A DNA stretch of 54,081 bases from Methanocorpusculum parvum (GCA_015063085.1 SUTD01000007.1:1-54081); one strand, 5' to 3'. Positions 26,528 through 35,589 are shown, numbered from the stretch's first letter. Numbers and translations: made by a program. The notes: generated from the letters alone by a model not told the origin.

Positions 26528-27556
26528 ATGACGCTTGGCTCTGATATTGCAAAAACCCTCGCTCGTGTGGTTGACCGGGACATTCGCGTAATGCATGTCT
26601 GCGGAACCCATGAGGCAGCAATCGCAAAATACGGCATCCGCTCTGTTCTTCCGCCCCAGATGAAGATTGTTATGGGTCCCGGATGTCCTGTCTGCATTAC
26701 TCCGCAGGGAGAAATCGATGCAGCAGTCGAGCTTGCCGAGCGCGGATGCATTGTCTGTACCTACGGTGATTTACTCAGAGTTCCGGGAACCCGCAGCTCT
26801 CTGGAAAAGGTGAACGGAGATGTCAGAATCGTGCAGGGAATTACCAAGGCAGTCGAGATTGCCCGCGAGAATCCGGATAAGGAGGTTGCCTTTATCTCTG
26901 TCGGATTCGAGACCACAGTGCCGACGATTTCGGCAACTCTCATGACCAATCCGCCGGAAAACTTCAGCGTTCTTGTCTCCCACCGTCTTGTCCCGCCGGC
27001 AATGGAGTGGCTGATGGCTCAGGGCGAAGCATCCCTTGACGGATTTATTCTGCCGGGACATGTCTGTGCGGTTATGGGATATCATGAGTACGAGCAGTTC
27101 AAGGTTCCGCAGGTTGTTGCCGGTTTCGAGCCGGAGGATGTTCTCCTTGGTCTCTTGATGCTTGCCGAGCAGATTGAAAATGGCGAAGCAAAAGTCGAGA
27201 ATGCCTATCCGAGAGTTGTCACCCGCGAAGGAAATGTCAAAGCCCAGCGTCTGATGCATGAGGTTTTCACGCCGACCGATGTCGAGTGGAGAGGATTCCC
27301 GGTTATTCCGAAGTCCGGTCTGAAGTTAAAGCCGGAGTTTGAGCAGTACGATGCCCAGAAGAAGTTTGATCTTGTCTTCGAGAAGGTCACCAAGAAGGCA
27401 GGCTGTATCTGCGATCAGGTTCTCCGCGGAATTGCTGAGCCGACTGACTGTAAGCTCTTTGGAAAGGTCTGTACTCCGCGTGTGCCGGTTGGACCATGCA
27501 TGGTGTCACACGAGGGAGCATGCAGAATCTGGCATCAGTATAACCAGAGAAGATAA
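26528..27556 (+). CDS. hypD: Hydrogenase maturation protein HypD
   Basis: 342 residues. HypD works with HypC as the scaffold on which the Fe(CN)2CO unit of [NiFe] hydrogenases is built. Conserved elements are CGTHE (25-29), GPGCPVC (50-56), PGHVCAVMGY, and the C-terminal [4Fe-4S] cysteines in GCICDQVLRG, DCKLFGKVCTP and GPCMVSHEGAC. All key residues are present. hypC, hypE and other hyp genes are not adjacent. The TPR gene starts just after its stop. Confidence 0.95.
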   Translation: MTLGSDIAKTLARVVDRDIRVMHVCGTHEAAIAKYGIRSVLPPQMKIVMGPGCPVCITPQGEIDAAVELAERGCIVCTYGDLLRVPGTRSSLEKVNGDVRIVQGITKAVEIARENPDKEVAFISVGFETTVPTISATLMTNPPENFSVLVSHRLVPPAMEWLMAQGEASLDGFILPGHVCAVMGYHEYEQFKVPQVVAGFEPEDVLLGLLMLAEQIENGEAKVENAYPRVVTREGNVKAQRLMHEVFTPTDVEWRGFPVIPKSGLKLKPEFEQYDAQKKFDLVFEKVTKKAGCICDQVLRGIAEPTDCKLFGKVCTPRVPVGPCMVSHEGACRIWHQYNQRR

Positions 27557-27557
27557 T

Positions 27558-27890
27558 ATGACGTTTCACCCGACCAACAATCCCCTTTTCTGGCAGCAGA
27601 CGGCAGATGCCTGTTTTGCGCAGGAGCGCTATGAAAAGGCGGCAGAGGCATATCTGCGTATGGCAGAACTTGCGCCGAATGATGTCGATGCCTGGAAAGG
27701 CCGCGGGAAGGCTCTTTTTGCACTCGGACGCACGGCAGATGCCGCCGGGTGTTTTGAGCGCGCCCTTCTCCTTCTCCCGGATGATGAGGAACTCTTAACT
27801 CTGCTTGCCGATGCGCTGGATGTCTTGGGTGAGGCAGAGAAGAAAGCGGCATGTTTTATCCGTCTGGCCGAGCTTGAAGCGGAAAAATAA
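27558..27890 (+). CDS. Small TPR-repeat protein
   Basis: The larger open frame here extends back through hypD, but ATG 27558 (one base after the hypD stop) begins the real coding pattern. The 110-residue product consists of about two and a half tetratricopeptide repeats: ERYEKAAEAYLRMAELAPND, GKALFALGRTADAAGCFERA and DALDVLGEAEKKAACFIRL. TPRs mediate protein contacts. Tight coupling to hypD hints at a hydrogenase-maturation link, but that is inference. A T10 run follows. Confidence 0.75.
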   Translation: MTFHPTNNPLFWQQTADACFAQERYEKAAEAYLRMAELAPNDVDAWKGRGKALFALGRTADAAGCFERALLLLPDDEELLTLLADALDVLGEAEKKAACFIRLAELEAEK

Positions 27891-27898
27891 CGCACTTC

Positions 27899-27908
27899 TT
27901 TTTTTTTT
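27899..27908 (+). terminator. T10 terminator after hypD-TPR
   Basis: Ten consecutive T starting 9 bp after the stop codon, upstream of the next promoter. Confidence 0.5.
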
Positions 27909-27950
27909 CTGAGTCTGTTTTGCTTCCTCTCTGTGAGTGATAATAAGCTA

Positions 27951-27957
27951 TTTATAT
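27951..27957 (+). promoter_or_regulatory. TATA box of the PRC-barrel gene
   Basis: tttatat lies 29 bases (centre to ATG) before the PRC-barrel start at 27983, which itself lacks a ribosome site; leaderless expression is likely. Confidence 0.45.
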
Positions 27958-27982
27958 CAGAAGTTGAATATGATTCAGTATA

Positions 27983-28255
27983 ATGAACTGGCAGATCTCC
28001 CAGCTTTTCGGCATGAACGTGTATTCAGATAAGGCAGTTTATCTGGGTAAAGTAGAGGATGTAGTTTTAGACGTAACCAATAAGAAAGTCAGCGGTCTTG
28101 CTCTTACCAATGTCAACCGTGATGTAATCGATACGAAAAACTATACCGGAGTTATCATTCCCTACCGCATCGTTAAAGAAGTCGGAGACATTATCTTAAT
28201 TCGCCACATTCCGGGTGCATTCAAATCCGCGGAAGACCAGGTCTCTCTGGAGTAA
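27983..28255 (+). CDS. PRC-barrel domain protein
   Basis: A 90-residue single-domain protein: WQISQLFGMNVYSDKAVYLG, VEDVVLDVTNKKVSGLAL, then a GVIIPYRIVKEVGDIILI strand pair. PRC barrels occur in the RNA-processing factor RimM and photosynthetic reaction-centre H subunits. Stand-alone archaeal copies include the Haloferax cell-division proteins CdpB1/CdpB2, but I cannot say that this is an orthologue. The Thg1-like frame starts two bases after its stop. Confidence 0.8.
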   Translation: MNWQISQLFGMNVYSDKAVYLGKVEDVVLDVTNKKVSGLALTNVNRDVIDTKNYTGVIIPYRIVKEVGDIILIRHIPGAFKSAEDQVSLE

Positions 28256-28257
28256 GT

Positions 28258-29004
28258 TTGTATTCGGAGATGAAGGATCGGGAAATTTTTTCCCGCCTGA
28301 CCACTACTCTCCCGTTTATTCTGCGTCTTGACGGGAGGGCATTTCACACGTTTACGTCTGCGTATGAGAAACCGTTTGACGATCGTTTTTCTGCATGCTT
28401 TGTGAAGACTGCTGAATCGTTGTTTTCAGACAGCGGGCTTTCCCCGGATTTGGTCTATACGTTTTCTGATGAGATCAGTCTCTTTTTGCAAAAGCCGGTT
28501 TTTGACTGCCGGGTGGAGAAACTGGTCTCGGTCGCAGCAGCGCATGCTGCGTCTGCTTTTACGCTTGCAGCCGGGGCAAATCATCCGGTTTCGTTTGATG
28601 CACGAATCGTCCCCATCTCCCGCGATCAGCTTGTTCCCTATCTTGCCTGGCGGCAGGCGGAGGCATGGCGGAATCACATAAACGGTTACTGTCAGAAGCT
28701 GCTTACGGACAGCGGGCTTTCTGCAGCGCAGGCGCAGAGAAAACTTGACGGGATGAATGCCGGTGCTTTGCATGAGCTGGCATTTCAGGCAGGAATCAAT
28801 CTCGCATCCACTCCTGCCTGGCAGAGGCGCGGTATTGCGGTATATCGCGGGACTGTTCAAAAGATGGGGTATAATCCAAAAACCGGCGAGTCCGCGCCGG
28901 TCACCCGTAATGTTTCGGTCATCGACCGCGAGCTTCCGCTTTTCAAAACTCCGGCCGGACAGAACTGGGTGATGGAGAAAATCACTTCCCCCACAGATAT
29001 TTAA
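28258..29004 (+). CDS. tRNA(His) guanylyltransferase-like protein (Thg1/TLP family)
   Basis: 248 residues from a TTG at 28258, which has ggag five bases upstream; ATG 28270 is an alternative that removes four residues. The palm-domain signature is clear: FILRLDGRAFHTFTSAYEKP (Asp25, His30) and VYTFSDEISLFL (Asp71/Glu72), the metal-binding carboxylates of 3'-5' polymerases. Archaeal members add nucleotides to the 5' end of tRNA, either as G-1 addition to tRNA(His) or as template-dependent 5' repair. It is coupled to the PRC-barrel gene. Confidence 0.85.
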   Translation: MYSEMKDREIFSRLTTTLPFILRLDGRAFHTFTSAYEKPFDDRFSACFVKTAESLFSDSGLSPDLVYTFSDEISLFLQKPVFDCRVEKLVSVAAAHAASAFTLAAGANHPVSFDARIVPISRDQLVPYLAWRQAEAWRNHINGYCQKLLTDSGLSAAQAQRKLDGMNAGALHELAFQAGINLASTPAWQRRGIAVYRGTVQKMGYNPKTGESAPVTRNVSVIDRELPLFKTPAGQNWVMEKITSPTDI

Positions 29005-29029
29005 TGATGCAGAGACAAGGTAATAGATA

Positions 29030-30217
29030 ATGAGTGCGGCACGTACATTGATTCTCAGCGTTGACAGAGACGATGATGTCGGATATAAGGCAGGAGTGGA
29101 TACTCCGGCAATCGGCCGCGATGCCTGTCTGGATGCTGCGGTAAAGCTCGGTACTGCTGATCCTGAGGATTCTGACACGAATGCTATTTTCCAGGCGATT
29201 AAGACGTATGATGATGAGCTTGCGAAAGGCAGGGATGTGGAGGTTGCTGTCATCTCCGGAAATCACTTAAATATGCTCGAAGGAGACCGCAGGGTTGCGC
29301 GGCTTTTAGAGGAGGTCATCGAGAAGACCGGAGTTACTGAGTGTATTTTGATCTCCGACGGGGCAGAGGATGAGTATATCCTGCCAATTATTCAGTCCCG
29401 TTTGAAGGTCGCAGGTATTGTCCGGGTTGTTATCAAGCAGCTTCCGAATATTGAAGGAACGTATTATATCATAAAGAAGCTCATGAACGATCCAAAGATT
29501 GCCCGGACGTTTCTGGTTCCGCTCGGCGCTCTGCTTTTGATTGGCGCTTTGGCTGCTTTGTTCCTTCCGGGACTTTCTGCTTTCCTGGTGGTTGCGGGAA
29601 TTGTGGGTATCTATCTTCTGTTTAAGGGATTCGGTCTGGATGATTATATCGGCATGCTCTATCACGGCCTTGTCGATTCGCTGAAGAGCGGCAGGGTTTC
29701 TGCGGTATCATATATCGGTGCTGCGGTTCTTGTTCTTGCAGGTCTCATTTCCGGTCTGATGAGTATTGTTACGTATTATCCGAATACGGGAAATGTAGGT
29801 TTCCTCTACAATAGTATGACTTTCCTGTACGGTTCGCTTGTCTGGTTTGCTGCTGCAGCTCTGGTTGCTGCTGCCGGAAAGATTACGGATTCTATTCAGA
29901 ATAATCTGAGTGCTCTCTATCGTACGTTTGTGATTCCGTTCTTTGTTATCGCAATCGGTATGATGGGGTATGGTTTTCTTATTTATTTCCTGTCAATCTC
30001 TCCGTTAGAGCCGTTCCCGTTCACTTCAACCCAGGGAATTATTGCGATTATCGGGATGACGCTTGGAGGTCTTGCGGTTGCATCTTTGGGAATGTATTTC
30101 CGTCCGGTGTTCCAGAGAAAGATGGAGGCGCGTCAGGCGGTTAAACTTGCGCGTGAGGCGGCTGAGGCGGAGGGGGAGAAGACTGGTCAGCCGGTGTATC
30201 ATAAGGTTAAGTATTAA
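29030..30217 (+). CDS. DUF373 family membrane protein
   Basis: 395 residues. A soluble N-terminal domain (about 1-155) begins RTLILSVDRDDDVGYKAGVD, the archaeal DUF373 (COG2237) signature. About six membrane helices follow (about 160-370) and then a charged cytoplasmic tail. The Asp-rich start resembles nucleotide- or metal-binding folds, but no activity is known. The family is nearly confined to Euryarchaeota. A T7 run downstream ends the transcript. Confidence 0.85.
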   Translation: MSAARTLILSVDRDDDVGYKAGVDTPAIGRDACLDAAVKLGTADPEDSDTNAIFQAIKTYDDELAKGRDVEVAVISGNHLNMLEGDRRVARLLEEVIEKTGVTECILISDGAEDEYILPIIQSRLKVAGIVRVVIKQLPNIEGTYYIIKKLMNDPKIARTFLVPLGALLLIGALAALFLPGLSAFLVVAGIVGIYLLFKGFGLDDYIGMLYHGLVDSLKSGRVSAVSYIGAAVLVLAGLISGLMSIVTYYPNTGNVGFLYNSMTFLYGSLVWFAAAALVAAAGKITDSIQNNLSALYRTFVIPFFVIAIGMMGYGFLIYFLSISPLEPFPFTSTQGIIAIIGMTLGGLAVASLGMYFRPVFQRKMEARQAVKLAREAAEAEGEKTGQPVYHKVKY

Positions 30218-30291
30218 TTGTCCGGTTCAGCAGGACACCTCTCTTTTTTTAAACAGTAATCCTCTTGTATTTCCGCAGAGAATATAGATTC

Positions 30292-31440
30292 ATGGAATAT
30301 CGAACTCTTGGGAGAACCGGGCTTTCTGTTTCCGCTGTCGGTCTCGGCGGGGAGTGGCTTGCCGGGAAGTCGGCGGATGAGGTGTCTGCTGTTTTTGATG
30401 CGGCAATTTCTGCCGGTATGAATTATCTGGATTTGTTTATGCCGGAGCCGGAGGTTCGTTCGAATATCGGACAGGCTCTGTCCGGCAGACGGGAGAAGAT
30501 GCTGATTCAGGGGCATCTCTGTACGGTTTATGAGGACGGGCAGTATACGAGAACCCGCGATCTTTCGCAGACGAAAGCGGCATTTGAGGATTTGCTTTCG
30601 CGTCTGCAGACGGATTATGTGGATGTGGGGATGATTCATTATGTTGATTCCGCAGAGGATTATGCTGCGGTGTTTGAGAGTGATATTATCCGCTATGCGC
30701 TTTCGTTGAAGGAGGAGGGGAAGATTCGGTTTCTGGGGTTGAGTTCGCATAATCCGGATATTGCGCTTCGGGCGGTACGGACGGGGCTTATTGATGTGCT
30801 GATGTTTTCGATTAATCCGGCGTATGATTTTGAGGATTCGTCGACGGATATTTATGCACAGATTGAGTTTGCCGGACTAAAAGGTGACGGGATGCATCGT
30901 CTTAATTCTGCCCGGCAGGATTTGTACGGGTTCTGTGAGGCAGAGGGTGTCGGTATTGTGGTGATGAAGGCGCTTGCGGGAGGCCGGCTGCTTGATGCTT
31001 CCCAGTCTCCGTTTGGAAAGGCGCTGACGGTTTCCCAGTGTATTCATTATTCTCTGACGCGTCCTGGTGTGACTTCAGTTCTTGTCGGCTGTTCGTCTCC
31101 GGCGGAGGTTGAAGAGGCAGCTTTCTATTGTGCGGCTTCTGATGCTGAGCGGGATTATGCGTTTGTGTTTTCGGGAAATCCGCAGATTCAGACTGCCGGG
31201 AAGTGTATGTACTGCGGGCACTGTAAGCCGTGTTCGGCACATATTGATATTCCGGTTGTGTTCAAACTGTTGGATCTCGCTTTGGCGGCCGAGGAGACTC
31301 CGGAGACGGTTGCCGGGCATTATGCTTCTCTGGAGTATGATGCTGATGACTGTATCGAGTGTCATCTCTGCGAGAGAAACTGTCCGTTCGGGGTAAAGAT
31401 TGCGGAGCGGATGAGCCGTGCCAGGCGGGTTTTCGGGTAA
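30292..31440 (+). CDS. Aldo/keto reductase with C-terminal 4Fe-4S ferredoxin domain
   Basis: 382 residues from ATG 30292; the frame opens at 30265, but MEYRTLGRTGLSVSAVGLGG is the normal start. The TIM-barrel reductase part (about 1-275) includes MNYLDLFMPEPEVRSNIG and VDVGMIHYVD. The tail carries CMYCGHCKPC and CIECHLCERNCPF, enough cysteines for one or two iron-sulfur clusters. In this family the clusters probably couple electron carriers such as ferredoxin to carbonyl reduction; the substrate is unknown. A T-rich stretch follows the stop. Confidence 0.85.
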   Translation: MEYRTLGRTGLSVSAVGLGGEWLAGKSADEVSAVFDAAISAGMNYLDLFMPEPEVRSNIGQALSGRREKMLIQGHLCTVYEDGQYTRTRDLSQTKAAFEDLLSRLQTDYVDVGMIHYVDSAEDYAAVFESDIIRYALSLKEEGKIRFLGLSSHNPDIALRAVRTGLIDVLMFSINPAYDFEDSSTDIYAQIEFAGLKGDGMHRLNSARQDLYGFCEAEGVGIVVMKALAGGRLLDASQSPFGKALTVSQCIHYSLTRPGVTSVLVGCSSPAEVEEAAFYCAASDAERDYAFVFSGNPQIQTAGKCMYCGHCKPCSAHIDIPVVFKLLDLALAAEETPETVAGHYASLEYDADDCIECHLCERNCPFGVKIAERMSRARRVFG

Positions 31441-31574
31441 TTTTTCCTTTTTTTTGCGGAGCATCCTCTTCCTTAGAAAAAACAAAGACAAAAGAAAATC
31501 TCTGCCTCCATCGCCAACCTCTTCTCCCCTCTCTTTTGGCAGATATCAGAACTCAGCCTGCCGTATTTTGGATG

Positions 31575-31584
31575 ATTATATATC
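31575..31584 (+). promoter_or_regulatory. TATA box of pyrBI
   Basis: attatatatc lies about 45 bp before ATG 31625, so a short leader of about 20 nt is expected. A second AT-rich match (acatata, 31594-31600) is closer. Confidence 0.4.
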
Positions 31585-31624
31585 CCATCCGAAACATATA
31601 TTGTAACATCCAAGGCGCTCATCA

Positions 31625-32539
31625 ATGACTGTTAACCAGAAAAATATCCTATCTGTCCGTGACATGGAACGGGAAGAGATTGACAGACTCTTATCTGCTG
31701 CTGCTGAGTTTGACCGGGGAAACGGAACCGGTCACGAACTCGACGGAAAAATCCTTGCGGTGCTCTTCTTCGAACCGAGTACCAGAACCCGCATGTCCTT
31801 CTCGTCAGCCATGATGCGGCTCGGCGGAAAAATTCTGAACTTAGGCTCGGTTGAAGCAACCTCAATTGCAAAAGGCGAAACCCTGTCTGACACCATCCGC
31901 GTGGTTTCCGGATATGCCGATGCAATCGTCCTCCGTCATCCAAAAGAAGGAGCCGCACGCCTCGCATCTGAAGTCGCATCAGTCCCGGTCATCAATGGAG
32001 GAGACGGAGCCGGACAGCACCCGTCCCAGACACTGCTTGACCTCTACACAATCAGAGAATCAATGCCGCTTTCCAACATCGACATTGGCCTGCAGGGAGA
32101 CCTCCGCTATGGAAGAACCGTCCATTCACTGGCATTTGCCCTCTCCAAATATGATAATGTCAGAATCCACACCATAGCTCCCGAAGGACTGGACTTCCCC
32201 TCTTCCTTAAAGGCTGACTTATCCGAACTTGGCGTTGAACTCATCTGCCATGACGCAGTTGAAGAATGCCTTCCGGAACTTGATGTGCTCTATGTAACAC
32301 GTCTGCAGCGTGAACGGTTCCCGGATCCGGTTGCATTTGACAGTTATGCCTCCACATACCGTATCACACCGGAACTTCTCGAGAATGCAAAACCGAACAT
32401 GATTGTTCTCCACCCGCTTCCGCGAGTGGATGAGATCGACCCACGCGTTGATGCCCTGCCGTGCGCAAAATACTTCGAGCAGGCACACAACGGCGTACCT
32501 GTCAGAATGGCAATGTTAAACGAGGTGATGAAATCATGA
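31625..32539 (+). CDS. pyrB: Aspartate carbamoyltransferase catalytic chain
   Basis: 304 residues. The carbamoyl-phosphate motif FEPSTRTRMSF (Ser52-Thr-Arg-Thr-Arg56) and the C-terminal HPLPRVDEI are intact, as is the HPSQTLLDLYTI aspartate-domain helix. It catalyses the first committed step of pyrimidine synthesis, forming carbamoyl-aspartate. It overlaps pyrI by ATGA, so the two chains are made in step for the dodecameric holoenzyme. Confidence 0.96.
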   Translation: MTVNQKNILSVRDMEREEIDRLLSAAAEFDRGNGTGHELDGKILAVLFFEPSTRTRMSFSSAMMRLGGKILNLGSVEATSIAKGETLSDTIRVVSGYADAIVLRHPKEGAARLASEVASVPVINGGDGAGQHPSQTLLDLYTIRESMPLSNIDIGLQGDLRYGRTVHSLAFALSKYDNVRIHTIAPEGLDFPSSLKADLSELGVELICHDAVEECLPELDVLYVTRLQRERFPDPVAFDSYASTYRITPELLENAKPNMIVLHPLPRVDEIDPRVDALPCAKYFEQAHNGVPVRMAMLNEVMKS

Positions 32540-33000
32540 CCAAACCGGAAAAAACTCTGATGATTTCCCCGATTCAGCATGGAACGGTAATCGATCACAT
32601 CACTCCGGGTGAGGGGCTGACGGTCATCAGCATTCTGGGGATTACCCGCGGAACGGATGTGACGGTGACTGTCGCCTGTAATGTGGAAAGTTCCCGCGGC
32701 GGCAGAAAAGATATGGTAAAGATTGCCAACCGTGAGCTTGTCAAAGAAGAAGTTGACAAAATCGCCCTTGTCGCTCCGGATGCAACGATTAGTATCATCC
32801 GCGACTATCAGGTCGTTGACAAAAAACTGGTCGAGGTGCCGCAGGAAATCTCCGGTGTCATCACCTGTCCGAATCCAAACTGCATCACCAACACCAAAGA
32901 GCCGGTTCCAACAAAATTTGCCGCTCACTCCCGCGGATTCCGCTGCCGGTACTGTGATACCGTTATCTCCCGCGAGAAGGATATCGGAAACTATATCTAA
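32536..33000 (+). CDS. pyrI: Aspartate carbamoyltransferase regulatory chain
   Basis: 154 residues from ATG 32536, which overlaps the pyrB stop and follows gaggtga. The N-terminal nucleotide-binding domain starts LMISPIQHGTVIDHI; the C-terminal zinc domain has Cys111, Cys116, Cys137 and Cys140 (CPNPNC and CRYC). It binds CTP and ATP and transmits allosteric control to PyrB. The stop codon is followed at once by C and T7. Confidence 0.96.
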   Translation: MTKPEKTLMISPIQHGTVIDHITPGEGLTVISILGITRGTDVTVTVACNVESSRGGRKDMVKIANRELVKEEVDKIALVAPDATISIIRDYQVVDKKLVEVPQEISGVITCPNPNCITNTKEPVPTKFAAHSRGFRCRYCDTVISREKDIGNYI

Positions 33001-33008
33001 CTTTTTTT
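33001..33008 (+). terminator. CTTTTTTT terminator directly after pyrI
   Basis: The stop TAA abuts C plus seven T. The same arrangement follows the ABC binding-protein and ABC ATPase genes. Confidence 0.5.
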
Positions 33009-33063
33009 CTCAGGGTTAAACCCGCTGTCTTTATTAGAAGATAAAACCAAAATCTCTACTATT

Positions 33064-33104
33064 GAAGGACAGCTCCAGCCCTCTTCCGCTGGAATCGTTC
33101 CTTC
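33064..33104 (+). promoter_or_regulatory. Two-tier hairpin in the binding-protein 5' leader
   Basis: The outer stem gaagga/tccttc (33064-33069 with 33099-33104) encloses an inner stem tccagc/gctgga (33074-33079 with 33088-33093) with loop cctcttcc. It ends 6 bases before the gaggtg ribosome site at 33111, so it could influence translation or RNA stability. Confidence 0.4.
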
Positions 33105-33126
33105 TTTGATTGAGGTGTATTTTTAC

Positions 33127-33999
33127 ATGAAGAAATCAGTATTTGCAGTACTTGCAGTATTCCTCCTTGCCGTTCTCTTTGTCGGCGGAGTTTCTGCAGA
33201 GAAAGTCATCGCAGGCGTTGACGACCTTGCAGGTGCAAGGATTGGTGTACAGCTTGGAACTACTGGCGACATCTATGTTTCTGAAGAGTACGAAGGTGAT
33301 GAGGCAGGAACTATTATTCGTCAGTTTGATAAGTATTCAGACGCCATCCTGTCATTAAAAGCCAATAAAATTGATTGTGTTGTTGTCGATAATCTTCCAG
33401 CAGAAGAGTTTGTAGCCAAGAACCCGGACTTAATGATTCTTGATGAAGAATTTGCTGATGAGTATTATGCAATTGCTCTGAAGAAGGACAATCCATTAAC
33501 CGCAGAGATTAATGGTGCTCTTGCAAAACTGAAGGCAGATGGAACCATTGACCAGATTATCGAGAACTACATCGGTGACGATGATGTTAAGGGAACTATG
33601 CCGTACATCAAGAAGGATGTAGAACGCCCGAATGGTGTCATTGTCATGGCAACCAGTGCAGATTTCCCTCCGTACGAATACTATGATGGTGGAGAAATCG
33701 TAGGTATCGATGCAGACATTGCACAGGCAATCTGTGATGAACTTGGTTATGAGTTACAGATTAATAATGTGGTATTCAGTTCAATTATCACCTCTATTGC
33801 ATCTGGAAAAGCTGACATTGGACTTTCGGGAATCACAGTTACTGAGGACAGATTAAAGAACGTTGATTTCACTGATACTTATGCACATGCAAAGCAGGTT
33901 ATCATCGTCAAGAACCCTGAGGCAGCCGCATCACCGGCACCGATTCTCGGACTTCTTGCAGGTCTTGGAGTGGCAGCACTTGCCCTCAGAAGACTCTAA
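33127..33999 (+). CDS. Amino-acid ABC transporter binding protein with circularly permuted lobes
   Basis: 290 residues from ATG 33127, with gaggtg 10 bases upstream. The signal peptide (about 1-24, VFLLAVLFVGGVSA) is followed by the lobe that is normally second: VDDLAGARIGVQLGTTGDIY, VVVDNLPAEEFVAKNPDL, then AKLKADGTIDQIIENYIGDD (about 29-155). Only after that comes the normally first lobe: ATSADFPPYEYYDGGEIVGI, LSGITVTEDRLKNVDFTDTY (about 175-260). The tail (about 268-290) SPAPILGLLAGLGVAALALR resembles archaeal surface-sorting/anchor tails. It should capture a polar amino acid outside the cell and feed the permease at 34059. The order is a circular permutation of the SBP_bac_3 fold. Confidence 0.85.
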   Translation: MKKSVFAVLAVFLLAVLFVGGVSAEKVIAGVDDLAGARIGVQLGTTGDIYVSEEYEGDEAGTIIRQFDKYSDAILSLKANKIDCVVVDNLPAEEFVAKNPDLMILDEEFADEYYAIALKKDNPLTAEINGALAKLKADGTIDQIIENYIGDDDVKGTMPYIKKDVERPNGVIVMATSADFPPYEYYDGGEIVGIDADIAQAICDELGYELQINNVVFSSIITSIASGKADIGLSGITVTEDRLKNVDFTDTYAHAKQVIIVKNPEAAASPAPILGLLAGLGVAALALRRL

Positions 34000-34007
34000 C
34001 TTTTTTT
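34000..34007 (+). terminator. CTTTTTTT after the binding-protein stop
   Basis: It is identical in layout to the site after pyrI. Lying inside the ABC operon, it may act as a partial terminator that keeps binding protein in excess over permease and ATPase. Confidence 0.45.
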
Positions 34008-34058
34008 CAATACGATAAGTAACAATTATTATTGTCTCAGACATCCAATGGTATAGGA

Positions 34059-34856
34059 ATGTCTTTTGATTTTTCAAAGAAATCCGCGCTTCGGCCACTC
34101 ATTCTTGTCCTTGCCGTATTTCTTTTCATCTCGGTCGCAGCATCCCCTGCCGCAGCCGCGGACGGCAATTTTATTGATACGATTGTCGATAAGGTTTATG
34201 AGACCCTTATCGAAGACGACCGGTATCAATATCTCATAACCGGTCTGCAGAATACACTGATTATCACATTCTTCTCGCTGATTCTTGGATTGGTTCTTGG
34301 TGCTCTTATCGCAGTTGTTCGAACAGTCCACGACATGAAAGGAAAGCTGAAGCTTTTAAATCTCATCGCCCGCGGTTACTTAACCGTTATTCGCGGAACT
34401 CCGGTCTTAATTCAGCTGCTTATCATCTACTTCGTCATCTTTGCATCGGTTGATATTGCAATGGTTCCTGTGGCCATTGTTGCATTTGGTATGAACTCTG
34501 CTGCATACATTGCAGAAATCATCAGGGCTGGAATCAACGCTGTTCCAAAGGGACAGTTCGAGGCAGGTTCAAGTTTAGGTCTGCCGTTTGCAATCACCAT
34601 GATTACCATCATTCTCCCGCAGGCAATCAAAAATATCTTACCGGCACTCTGTAACGAAGGAATTGTACTCTTAAAGGAAACCTCGGTTTCCGGTTACATT
34701 GGTTTAACTGATTTAACCAGAGGTGGAGATATCATCCGCAGTCTGACCTATGAGGCATTCATTCCATATATTGTGGTTGCTTTAATCTACCTGACTGTGG
34801 TTGTTATCTTAACATACTTTGTAAAGAAACTGGAGGTGAAGTTAAATGCCAGCTAA
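34059..34856 (+). CDS. Amino-acid ABC transporter permease (HisM/GlnP type)
   Basis: 265 residues from ATG 34059; the frame opens earlier at a TTG (34032). The first helix (about 12-35) looks like a signal-anchor ending SPAAAADG. A loop and then five permease helices follow. The ATPase-docking EAA loop is [20 protein letters not shown]. The early [19 protein letters not shown] is typical of the HisM/GlnP family. It forms the polar-amino-acid channel with the ATPase encoded immediately downstream (overlap of 11 bp). Confidence 0.9.
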   Translation: MSFDFSKKSALRPLILVLAVFLFISVAASPAAAADGNFIDTIVDKVYETLIEDDRYQYLITGLQNTLIITFFSLILGLVLGALIAVVRTVHDMKGKLKLLNLIARGYLTVIRGTPVLIQLLIIYFVIFASVDIAMVPVAIVAFGMNSAAYIAEIIRAGINAVPKGQFEAGSSLGLPFAITMITIILPQAIKNILPALCNEGIVLLKETSVSGYIGLTDLTRGGDIIRSLTYEAFIPYIVVALIYLTVVVILTYFVKKLEVKLNAS

Positions 34857-35589
34857 GGGAAAAGTCTTAATCGAAGTAAAAGGTCTTCGCAAAGCCTTCG
34901 GAGACAACGAAGTCTTAAAGGGAATTGACACAACAGTTCACGAAGGAGAAGTTATCGCAATCGTCGGACCTTCCGGATGCGGAAAGTCCACATTCCTTCG
35001 CTCATTAAATCTCCTTGAAGTCCCGACAGGCGGTCAGATTCTCTTCGAAGGAGTTGACATCACCGACAAATCGGTCAACATCAACAAGATGCGTGAAAAA
35101 ATCGGCATGGTGTTCCAGCAGTTCAACCTCTTCCCGAACATGACTGTCAAAGAAAACATCATGCTCGCACCAGTCCGCTTAAAGATCATGAGCAAGGAGG
35201 AAGCATCGAAGAAAGCTGACGAGCTCTTAAAGAGAATCGGACTTTCAGACAAAGCAGATGCAAGACCGCAGCAGCTCTCCGGCGGTCAGCAGCAGAGAAT
35301 CGCTATCGTCCGTTCTCTTGCAATGAACCCGGATGTCATGCTTTTCGACGAACCAACCTCCGCACTTGATCCGGAAATGGTCGGCGAAGTATTAAGCCTC
35401 ATGAAAGACCTCGCAGAATCCGGAATGACCATGATGATTGTAACCCATGAAATGGGATTCGCACGCGAAGTCGCAGACCGTGTCTTCTTCATCAATGACG
35501 GAGTAATCCAGGAAGAAAACACCCCGCAGGAGTTCTTCGCAAACCCGAAGAACCCAAGATTAAAAGAGTTCCTCTCCAAGGTTCTCTAA
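34846..35589 (+). CDS. Amino-acid ABC transporter ATP-binding protein (GlnQ/HisP type)
   Basis: 247 residues. It has Walker [10 protein letters not shown] (41-49), the Q-loop [13 protein letters not shown], the ABC signature LSGGQQQR, Walker [16 protein letters not shown] and the switch histidine in [13 protein letters not shown]. All are intact. It powers uptake through the permease at 34059. Its stop is followed by C plus T7. Confidence 0.95.
   Translation: MPAKGKVLIEVKGLRKAFGDNEVLKGIDTTVHEGEVIAIVGPSGCGKSTFLRSLNLLEVPTGGQILFEGVDITDKSVNINKMREKIGMVFQQFNLFPNMTVKENIMLAPVRLKIMSKEEASKKADELLKRIGLSDKADARPQQLSGGQQQRIAIVRSLAMNPDVMLFDEPTSALDPEMVGEVLSLMKDLAESGMTMMIVTHEMGFAREVADRVFFINDGVIQEENTPQEFFANPKNPRLKEFLSKVL

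Noticed and set aside
27339-27557. N-terminal extension of the TPR protein back into hypD
   Set aside because: The extension lies out of frame over conserved hypD codons; the ATG at 27558 gives the TPR pattern at once.
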